From Promethearchaeota archaeon (GTDB lineage Archaea; Asgardarchaeota; Lokiarchaeia; Sigyniarchaeales; SOKP01): a stretch of 10,062 bases of DNA. The stretch covers positions 1 to 10,062 of the forward strand of contig JAHLWE010000504.1 in NCBI GenBank assembly GCA_019058135.1, written 5' to 3'. Each line of letters begins with the position of its first letter. The stretch's first letter is position 1. This document shows positions 4,793 to 10,062 of this stretch, piece by piece. A program made the position numbers and the translations under genes. The notes beneath the pieces are model-generated. The model searched no databases, was not told where the DNA came from, and was given only the letters and a program-made list of their open reading frames with translations.

Positions 4793-5818
4793 TTAAGGGG
4801 GCTTGCTTTTTTCTTTTAAAAGCATTTTTAATTCTTCCTTTTCTCCCTTTAATTTTTCAATCTTTCTATCTTTTCTTTTCATTTTAATAGAAATTAAAGT
4901 GATTCCATGAATATTTAGAAGTTTCTTTGTAAAAATAAATGTGCCTGTTATAATACCAATTAAATAACCTAGATTCACGATCCAGTAATAATTTGATATA
5001 AGTTGATAAAATGGATTAAATATATCCCAAAAAGGAATTAGTATTGCGAACACTCCAATAAATATTATTGCTATTAGAAGCATAATTTTTTCATACCTTG
5101 CAGGTTCATTTCTAAATAAGATATAAATTCTCACCCAATACATAATGCAAATAAATAAAACTGGAGTAAAAATTAAAGATCCAATTGATAATATCAATAA
5201 CATATTTAATGCAAATTTTCTGTGCCAAAGATCTAATACTTCATTAATCTCCATCTGATCTTGAACTTGGGCTAATGCAAAGTCTTTTCTAAGTTGAAAA
5301 TATTTCTTTTTTAAAGATCTTCCCGTTTTTTTCAATCTTTTTTTCCACCATGTTAATTTCCCCAACTCAGCTGCTTTATCAAATTCCTCAATAATAATTG
5401 GCTTTATGTATAAAGAAATAAGTAGAGATAAAATTCCATATAAGAAAAGAATATTTTCAATCCAAGCCATAATTCCTGTTTGTGAAAAGCTTCCTCCTCC
5501 AATTGCACTGGATATTACCAAATAAAATCCATAACCTATCAAAATAAAAGGAAATATAGATGTAAATATTGTAATATTCCGAGATATTTTTTGTTTTCTT
5601 TTTAGTCTTTCACTTAATTTTTCAAGAATAAATATTGTCCCTTTGCTAATACTCAAGATTAACCCAAAACCACTTAAAAATTTAATTGAGATAAAGAAAA
5701 TTAATAAAGTTCCGTATGATGATAATTCACCCGAAAATAATAACCAAATCATTAAAAATAAGGAAGTTAAAAGCCCAACAATATAAATTACTAAAAATCT
5801 TTTCCGATTAGATTCCAT
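4793..5818 (-). CDS. Seven-helix membrane protein of unknown function
   Basis: The 341-residue protein has hydrophobic segments at about 8-29, 34-57, 83-105, 116-139, 202-228, 244-266 and 277-298, giving seven predicted membrane helices. A strongly basic cytosol-like loop lies between helices 4 and 5 (about 153-178, WWKKRLKKTGRSLKKK), as predicted by the positive-inside rule. A Lys/Glu-rich C-terminal helix (310-338) could be a short coiled coil. No transporter signature, kinase motif or conserved intramembrane charge suggests a substrate. The ATG at 5818 is the first Met, with no SD seen. A TATA-like stretch lies about 43-56 nt upstream. It is convergent with the 4411 gene with only 4 nt between stop codons, and divergent from psmA. 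Confidence 0.75.
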   Translation of the reverse strand: MESNRKRFLVIYIVGLLTSLFLMIWLLFSGELSSYGTLLIFFISIKFLSGFGLILSISKGTIFILEKLSERLKRKQKISRNITIFTSIFPFILIGYGFYLVISSAIGGGSFSQTGIMAWIENILFLYGILSLLISLYIKPIIIEEFDKAAELGKLTWWKKRLKKTGRSLKKKYFQLRKDFALAQVQDQMEINEVLDLWHRKFALNMLLILSIGSLIFTPVLFICIMYWVRIYILFRNEPARYEKIMLLIAIIFIGVFAILIPFWDIFNPFYQLISNYYWIVNLGYLIGIITGTFIFTKKLLNIHGITLISIKMKRKDRKIEKLKGEKEELKMLLKEKSKPP

Positions 5819-5860
5819 ATTTTTAGTAATGCAATTTTGTTAATTAATTTTTTTTAAAAA

Positions 5861-5874
5861 TATATGTATAAATA
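5861..5874 (-). promoter_or_regulatory. Putative TATA region of the membrane protein gene
   Basis: The minus strand reads TATTTATACATATA about 43-56 nt before the ATG. It would give a leader of about 20-25 nt without an SD. Confidence 0.35.
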
Positions 5875-5972
5875 AAAGTAATTTCCCGAAAGAATTAATC
5901 CACATTTATCCCAACTTCAAAATCAAAAATGTTTTTATATTTTATTTTAACAAATTTTAAATTTTTTAATTT

Positions 5973-5982
5973 ATATAATCCC
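5973..5982 (+). promoter_or_regulatory. Putative TATA box of psmA
   Basis: TTTATATAAT is about 80-90 nt upstream of the psmA ATG, in the 244-nt divergent intergenic region (5819-6062), which is otherwise very AT-rich with no ORF or RNA gene apparent. A start about 25 nt downstream would leave a leader of about 60 nt carrying the SD. A competing TATA-like stretch lies at about 5932-5946. Confidence 0.35.
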
Positions 5983-6047
5983 TTAATAAAGAAAAAGTAA
6001 TAAAAAAATCTGAGAAAAATTAATAATAATTTTTAAAATTAAAATTT

Positions 6048-6052
6048 GGAGG
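6048..6052 (+). promoter_or_regulatory. Shine-Dalgarno GGAGG of psmA
   Basis: GGAGG ends 10 nt before the ATG at 6063. It supports this start over the internal Met at residue 11. Confidence 0.7.
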
Positions 6053-6062
6053 AAAATTAGAT

Positions 6063-6776
6063 ATGTTTGCTCAGCCGGGAAAAGGGTACGATATGGCAAT
6101 AACACAATTTTCTCCTGAAGGGAGATTATTCCAAGTAGAATATGCAATAGAGGCTGTACGCAGAGGTACTACTACAATTGTTTGTAAAAATGATGGGTCA
6201 GTAATATTTGCTGTGGAGAAAAAGTTTTCTAAACTTCAAGAACGGTGGGGTTCTGAAAAAATTTTCAAGATTGATGATCATATTGGAATTGCGATTAGTG
6301 GTTTAACCGCTGACGCTCGTGTTTTAATTGATAAAGCACGAATTCAAAGTCAAGTAAATATTTTGAGTTATGATGAAAAAATCTCTGTAAAAGATGTAAC
6401 ATTGCATATTTGTGAATTTAAACAAGCATTTACCCAAAATGCCGGCGTAAGACCATTTGGAGTATCTTTTCTAATCGGTGGTGTTGATTCGAATGGCCCC
6501 TCAATTTATTTAACCGACCCTTCGGGGGCGTCCTGGGGTTATAAAGCTCAAGCAATTGGTAGTGGAGCTACAGAAACTCGAGCTTTTTTAGAAAAAAATT
6601 ATAAAGATAATTTGAGTGATGAAGAATTATTACTCCTCCCATTAAAAGCTCTACGTGAGATGATGGGTGATGATTTAAACCCTAATACATGTGATATTGG
6701 AGTAATTATGAGGGACGATCGTTTATTTAGGATGATAAATGAGAAAGAAAAGAAGGAATTATTAGATAAAGTCTAA
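6063..6776 (+). CDS. psmA: Proteasome subunit alpha (20S core particle)
   Basis: The 237-residue protein is of normal family length. It carries the alpha-type N-terminal signature at 9-28 (YDMAITQFSPEGRLFQVEYA), which forms the gate and the H0 helix of the outer ring. ISGLTADARVLIDKAR (78-93) and GVRPFGVSFLIGG (128-140) are strongly conserved in alpha subunits. K66 and G80 match the Lys and Gly of the pocket that receives the HbYX tail of PAN/Cdc48 activators in Thermoplasma. Alpha subunits are not proteolytic; they assemble as heptamers around the beta rings. The gate motif is Tyr-Asp-Met here instead of the usual archaeal Tyr-Asp-Arg. It is the first gene of the proteasome/exosome superoperon, 87 nt upstream of SBDS. 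Confidence 0.97.
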   Translation: MFAQPGKGYDMAITQFSPEGRLFQVEYAIEAVRRGTTTIVCKNDGSVIFAVEKKFSKLQERWGSEKIFKIDDHIGIAISGLTADARVLIDKARIQSQVNILSYDEKISVKDVTLHICEFKQAFTQNAGVRPFGVSFLIGGVDSNGPSIYLTDPSGASWGYKAQAIGSGATETRAFLEKNYKDNLSDEELLLLPLKALREMMGDDLNPNTCDIGVIMRDDRLFRMINEKEKKELLDKV

Positions 6777-6834
6777 ATAAAATCATAGTAATTTTGTTCT
6801 AAGTTTTGATTAACAATATATAGAAGTTTTAAAG

Positions 6835-6844
6835 GTATAATTTT
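6835..6844 (+). promoter_or_regulatory. Possible internal promoter of SBDS (leaderless start)
   Basis: GTATAATTTT is centred about 25 nt upstream of the SBDS ATG and no SD precedes that ATG. This is the geometry expected for a leaderless archaeal transcript. In such AT-rich DNA a chance match is possible. Confidence 0.35.
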
Positions 6845-6863
6845 ATTAATTTAAAGAAAGAAA

Positions 6864-7655
6864 ATGATTAGAGACCGAGCTAGAATCGAATTAGGAAATC
6901 ATGTCATTGGAAAAATTGAAAAAGGCAATAAAAAATTTGAAATGCTTTTAGATCCTGAAAAAGCATGGGCTGCTAAAAAGAAAATCAGAGAAGAAATTGA
7001 AAAAAAATTAAAAAAAGGGGATAGTAAAACACGGTTGACTGTTGATGATCTATTGAAATTTCAAGGTATTAATCTAGATTTAATTTTTGAGAGTTTTGCT
7101 GTTTTTGAAGATTTAAAAAGAGGGAAGAAAGCCCTTGATTCAGATATGCAAGATTTACTTCAAACAACAGATTCCATGAGAATAGGAGCTGAAATTCTAT
7201 TAAATGGTCAAATTCAATGGACTCAGAAGCAAAGAGAAGAGGAATCTCAAAAGAAAATGAAACAAATAATAAATTTAATAGCAAAAAATGCAATTAATCC
7301 CCAAAATAAGAAACCTCATCCTCCCGAAAGAATTGAAAAGGCAATTGAACAAGCTAAAGTAAAAATTGATATCATGAAGAATGCTGAAGAGCAAGTTGAA
7401 GATATTGTAAAAGCAATTCGGTCAATCATCCCAATTCGAATCGAACAAGTACAATTGGCAATAAAAATACCTTCATCCTTTGCCGCAAAAGGTTATAATA
7501 TGGTCGCTAGATATGGCACTATAAAAAAAGAAGAATGGCAATCTGATGGAGCTTGGGTAACCATTATTGATCTTCCTGCAGGATTGCAAGCTGAATTTTT
7601 AGATAAATTGAATAAATTAACCCATGGACGAGTACAAATAAAAACATTGAAATAA
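6864..7655 (+). CDS. sbds: SBDS ribosome maturation factor homologue
   Basis: Homologue of the Shwachman-Bodian-Diamond syndrome protein (yeast Sdo1), which in eukaryotes works with EFL1 to release eIF6 from the large subunit; the archaeal role is inferred to be related. The FYSH domain spans about 1-105 and is followed by the helical middle domain with SRNAI-like KNAINPQ (141-147) and PHPPERIEKAIE (151-162). A C-terminal ferredoxin-like domain follows, with IPIRIEQVQLAIKIP (189-203) and EEWQSDGAWV (223-232). At 263 residues it is longer than most archaeal members as I know them. The extra length is a charged segment at about 36-75 (KKKIREEIEKKLKKGDSKTR) inserted between the FYSH strand LLDPEKA and the AVFEDLKRG helix. 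It sits 87 nt after psmA and 94 nt before rrp4; the ATG has no SD. Confidence 0.95.
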   Translation: MIRDRARIELGNHVIGKIEKGNKKFEMLLDPEKAWAAKKKIREEIEKKLKKGDSKTRLTVDDLLKFQGINLDLIFESFAVFEDLKRGKKALDSDMQDLLQTTDSMRIGAEILLNGQIQWTQKQREEESQKKMKQIINLIAKNAINPQNKKPHPPERIEKAIEQAKVKIDIMKNAEEQVEDIVKAIRSIIPIRIEQVQLAIKIPSSFAAKGYNMVARYGTIKKEEWQSDGAWVTIIDLPAGLQAEFLDKLNKLTHGRVQIKTLK

Positions 7656-7656
7656 T

Positions 7657-7671
7657 CTGATATAAAATCAG
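7657..7671 (+). promoter_or_regulatory. Short inverted repeat with TATA-like core before rrp4
   Basis: CTGAT-ATAAA-ATCAG is a perfect 5-bp inverted repeat starting 2 nt after the SBDS stop. It contains GATATAAAA, the same core as other TATA-like stretches in the window. It may be an internal promoter about 80-90 nt before rrp4, or a weak mRNA hairpin. Confidence 0.3.
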
Positions 7672-7735
7672 CAATGAATCTTTATGTAGAATTTATTATT
7701 ACTTTTTCTTAGAAAATAATTAATTAAAAAAATAG

Positions 7736-7743
7736 AAGGTGAT
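7736..7743 (+). promoter_or_regulatory. Shine-Dalgarno AAGGTGAT deciding the rrp4 GTG start
   Basis: AGGTGAT is complementary to the archaeal 16S 3' end and lies 6 nt before GTG 7750. It selects this start over the ATG at 7789, about 40 nt further in. Confidence 0.75.
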
Positions 7744-7749
7744 TTAACT

Positions 7750-8502
7750 GTGGAAGTTGAAGACATTGACGAAATTGACATTAATCAAATGAAAGATAAA
7801 GAAATAGTTATTCCAGGAGAAGTTTTATCCGAAGATTTAACTAATTTTACTCCAGGAAGAGGTACTACAAAACAAGGCAATAAAATTATCTCTTTATTTG
7901 TAGGGCTTAAAGTTATTAGAAAGAATTATATTAATGTTATTCCATTACGTGGAATATATACTCCTACTGAGGGAGATAAGGTTATTGGCGTAATAATAGA
8001 TAAAAATCCTGTAAAATGGAAATTAGACATCAATGCAAGAAATTTTGGAATTTTAAAACCAAGTAATACAGTTGCGAGAACTCAAAAATTCAGAAAAGGA
8101 AGACCTGACAGAGCATATGAAACAACTCAAAAATTCAGTGTTGGTGATGTACTAATAGTAAAAATCACACAAGCGGATAGATTACATCATCCAGAGTTAA
8201 CAACTCAAGGCAAATATTTAGGCAAGCGACATTCAGGAAAACTTATTGAAATCCCCCCCCCCAAAATACCAAGAATTATAGGACGAAAAGGATCAATGAT
8301 TAATCTATTAAAAAAAATGACTAATTGTAATATTTTTGTAGCTCAAAATGGAAGGATCTGGATACAGGGGGATAATTTTGAGAATGAAATGTTATTAATT
8401 GATACAATCCATAAAATTGAAACTGAAGCACATACTTCTGGTTTAACTGAGAGAATTAAGGACTTTATTATAAATGAAAAAACAAGAAGAGGTATAAATT
8501 AA
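7750..8502 (+). CDS. rrp4: Exosome RNA-binding cap subunit Rrp4 (S1-KH)
   Basis: RNA-binding cap protein of the archaeal exosome; three copies sit on the Rrp41-Rrp42 hexamer and guide RNA into the pore. The N-terminal domain (about 18-60) begins with the conserved VIPGEVL (20-26). The S1 domain spans about 70-145 (GDKVIGVIIDKNPVKWKLDI at 75-94). A KH domain at about 165-230 carries the GxxG-type loop IIGRKGSMI (176-184) and ends GRIWIQGD. 250 residues is normal for the family. It starts at GTG and its TAA stop shares one base with the rrp41 ATG, so translation is probably coupled. A run of ten C at 8253-8262 encodes three Pro before the KH domain, unusual in such an AT-rich gene. Confidence 0.96.
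   Translation: MEVEDIDEIDINQMKDKEIVIPGEVLSEDLTNFTPGRGTTKQGNKIISLFVGLKVIRKNYINVIPLRGIYTPTEGDKVIGVIIDKNPVKWKLDINARNFGILKPSNTVARTQKFRKGRPDRAYETTQKFSVGDVLIVKITQADRLHHPELTTQGKYLGKRHSGKLIEIPPPKIPRIIGRKGSMINLLKKMTNCNIFVAQNGRIWIQGDNFENEMLLIDTIHKIETEAHTSGLTERIKDFIINEKTRRGIN
8253..8262 (+). repeat. Ten-C homopolymer inside rrp4
   Basis: Ten consecutive C encode the end of Ile and Pro-Pro-Pro (residues 169-171) between the S1 and KH domains. The reading frame is intact through it. It is by far the longest GC homopolymer in the window and a candidate site for slippage or sequencing error. Confidence 0.9.
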
Positions 8503-9344
8503 TGAGTTTATTAATTAAGGATGAATCTCCAGAAAAGTTGATTGGAGAAGATGGAAAAAGGTTAGATGGGAGAGATTTAAATGAATTAAGACCTATTAAG
8601 ATGGAAGTCGGAGTAATTCCAAATGCAGATGGAAGTGCTTATATTGAATGGGGTAATAATAAGATTTATGCTGCTGTGTATGGACCAAGAGAAGTTCACC
8701 CTAGACATGATGCTCGACCAGATAGGGGTATCTTAAGGACTTTTTATAGGATGACAACTTTTAGTGTTTCTGAAAGAAAAAGACCGGCTCCAGGAAGAAG
8801 GGAAAAAGAAATCTCAATGGTAATAAAAAATGCAATCGAACCAGTATTGTTTTTAGAATTATACCCAGACTCAGTAGTAGAAGTATTTATTGAAGTAATA
8901 TCAGCGGATGGAGGAACAAGATGTGCCTGTACTACAGTAGCTGTACTCGCATTAGCTGATGCTGGAATTCCAATGAAGGGTTTAATAACCGCAGTGGCTG
9001 CTGGTAAAGCAAATGGAAAAATTATTATAGATTGCAGTGGAGATGAGGATAAATCGGGAGAAGCTGATTTACCATGTGCAATTTCATGGTATAATAATCA
9101 AATTGCCTTATTACAATTTGATGGAATCATGGATCTCAAAGAATTCGATAAATCAATTGATCAAATAATAGAAGCCTTAGAAAAGATACGTAAATTGCAA
9201 GAAGAAGCTTTAAAAAAGAGATATATTGATGTTCGAGACCATTTAAAAAATTATAAGCCTGAAGTAGTTTCAACTAATAATATTGAAGAAAAAATCGATT
9301 CAAATAACCAAAAAAATCAAAATGGAGGAGATCAAACAGAATGA
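8502..9344 (+). CDS. rrp41: Exosome catalytic subunit Rrp41 (RNase PH fold)
   Basis: Phosphorolytic 3'-5' exoribonuclease subunit, also able to add A-rich tails in archaea. The RNase PH landmarks are intact: RLDGRD (20-25), the RNA/phosphate-binding RKRPAPGRREKEIS (92-105), SADGGTR (134-140), and the catalytic acidic block D-E-D-K-S-G-E-A-D-L-P (181-191). In this block D183 and D189 correspond to the two metal/catalytic Asp of PNPase. It works as a trimer of dimers with Rrp42. At 280 residues it has a tail of about 30 residues beyond the usual end, rich in Asn, Glu, Lys and Gln (about 252-280) and probably disordered. The ATG overlaps the rrp4 stop by 1 nt, and the TGA overlaps the rrp42 start by 4 nt (ATGA). 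Confidence 0.97.
   Translation: MSLLIKDESPEKLIGEDGKRLDGRDLNELRPIKMEVGVIPNADGSAYIEWGNNKIYAAVYGPREVHPRHDARPDRGILRTFYRMTTFSVSERKRPAPGRREKEISMVIKNAIEPVLFLELYPDSVVEVFIEVISADGGTRCACTTVAVLALADAGIPMKGLITAVAAGKANGKIIIDCSGDEDKSGEADLPCAISWYNNQIALLQFDGIMDLKEFDKSIDQIIEALEKIRKLQEEALKKRYIDVRDHLKNYKPEVVSTNNIEEKIDSNNQKNQNGGDQTE
9324..9332 (+). promoter_or_regulatory. Shine-Dalgarno GGAGGAGAT of rrp42, inside the rrp41 tail
   Basis: This purine-rich site ends 8 nt before ATG 9341. It lies in the Asn-Gly-Gly-Asp codons of the Rrp41 tail, so part of that tail sequence doubles as the rrp42 ribosome binding site. Confidence 0.7.
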
Positions 9345-10062
9345 GTTTATCAAAAATACTTGTGTCGACTGAGAGAAAATATATATTGAAAAATTTAAAA
9401 CAGGATAAAAGAATTGACGGAAGAGACTTGCTCCAATATCGTGATATAAATATTGATGCTAATATAGTAAAAGCTGCTGAAGGTTCTGCAAAAGTGCATT
9501 TAGGTAAAACATGTGTCATTACTGGTGTTAAATATGAATTAGGACCTCCATTTCCGGACATGCTTGATAAAGGGGTTTATACTGTAATGGCTGAATTAGT
9601 TCCTATGAGTTGGGGAGCATTTGAAGGAGGTCCACCAGGTCAACAAGCAATAGAATTGGCAAGATTAATAGATAGACCAATTAGAAGCGCAAAAACTATA
9701 CAAAATGAGATGTTATGTCTAATTCCTAATAAATTAGTCTACATTATCTTTATTGATGTATATTCTATTAATTATTCAGGAAATTTAATCGATAGTGGAG
9801 CTATCAGTTCATTAACGGCTCTAATTTCATCAAAAATTCCAACAGCTAAAATATTGGATGAGGAAAAAGCTAAAGTCGAATGGGATGGAGGTTATTTTAA
9901 TACAAAGAAATTATTAAAAAACCTTCCAATATCTATAACATTTGGAAAAATAGATGATGTAGTATTCGTAGATCCTAACTTAACAGAGGAATTAGTAATG
10001 GACGGAAGAATAACTTATGCATTTGATGATGACGGAAATTTAGTTTCATTACAAAAAGGTGG
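9341..10062 (+). CDS. rrp42: Exosome structural subunit Rrp42 (RNase PH fold), truncated by window end
   Basis: The frame is open from ATG 9341 to the end, giving 240 codons and two bases with no stop, so roughly the last 20-35 residues of a typical archaeal Rrp42 are missing. Diagnostic sequence: RIDGRDLLQYRDI (24-36), GSAKVHLGKTCVITGVKYE (48-66), VYTVMAELVPM (79-89), IELARLIDRPIRSAK (104-118), IPNKLVYIIFIDV (128-140) and D-S-G-A (151-154). Rrp42 lacks the phosphorolytic acidic block but pairs with Rrp41 in the hexameric ring and contributes to the RNA path. The start codon overlaps the rrp41 stop (ATGA), with its SD inside the rrp41 tail, indicating tight cotranslation of the two partners at matched amounts. 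Confidence 0.96.
   Translation, partial: MSLSKILVSTERKYILKNLKQDKRIDGRDLLQYRDINIDANIVKAAEGSAKVHLGKTCVITGVKYELGPPFPDMLDKGVYTVMAELVPMSWGAFEGGPPGQQAIELARLIDRPIRSAKTIQNEMLCLIPNKLVYIIFIDVYSINYSGNLIDSGAISSLTALISSKIPTAKILDEEKAKVEWDGGYFNTKKLLKNLPISITFGKIDDVVFVDPNLTEELVMDGRITYAFDDDGNLVSLQKG

Noticed and set aside
7069..7293. Minus-strand frame inside SBDS
   Set aside because: Lies wholly in a strongly conserved gene, has no RBS and has a biased composition.
9274..9561. Minus-strand frame opposite the rrp41/rrp42 junction
   Set aside because: The plus strand here encodes the Rrp41 tail and the conserved Rrp42 N-terminus, with coupled start and SD.

Overview
This AT-rich window is from an archaeon. The archaeal evidence is the gene string psmA - SBDS - rrp4 - rrp41 - rrp42, which is the conserved proteasome/exosome superoperon, together with a DUF2110 protein (an archaea-restricted family), SD motifs matching the archaeal 16S tail, and a tRNA with a non-canonical intron. 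Low GC, an eukaryote-like small alpha-beta protein, a JAMM-fold protein and a highly charged repeat protein ending in a LAGLIDADG domain would fit an Asgard (Lokiarchaeia-like) genome. That lineage call is inference only; no lineage-specific marker settles it.

Layout. Positions 3-2141 (+) form one reading frame that enters from the left edge. It holds a duplicated N-terminal motif, a long charged coiled coil, four exact-length 23-residue repeats, a probable helix-turn-helix and a two-motif LAGLIDADG endonuclease domain. It is broken by one TGA (915-917) that falls exactly where the other three repeat units carry the invariant Trp. Positions 2147-3543 hold four tRNA genes: Lys(CTT) with a 30-nt insertion in the T loop, Ser(TGA) and Ser(GCT) on the minus strand, and Val(TAC) on the plus strand. 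They surround a small JAMM/MPN-fold gene (2594-3070). Positions 3557-5818 hold a DUF2110 gene (-), a small roadblock/profilin-like protein with a TTG start (+), and a seven-helix membrane protein (-). Positions 6063-10062 hold the superoperon on the plus strand: proteasome alpha subunit, SBDS ribosome-maturation factor, and the exosome subunits Rrp4, Rrp41 and Rrp42, the last truncated by the window end.

How the genes work together. The right 4 kb combines protein degradation (20S alpha ring), 60S/50S maturation (SBDS) and RNA degradation or tailing (Rrp41 catalytic, Rrp42 structural, Rrp4 RNA-binding cap). Stop/start overlaps of 1 nt (rrp4/rrp41) and 4 nt (rrp41/rrp42) argue for translational coupling of the exosome subunits. 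The left 6 kb is a patchwork of short, mostly single-gene units of changing orientation. The most unusual items are the in-frame TGA in the repeat-LAGLIDADG gene, the T-loop intron of tRNA-Lys, an upstream element shared by both tRNA-Ser genes, and a JAMM-fold protein that appears to have lost its catalytic Glu.
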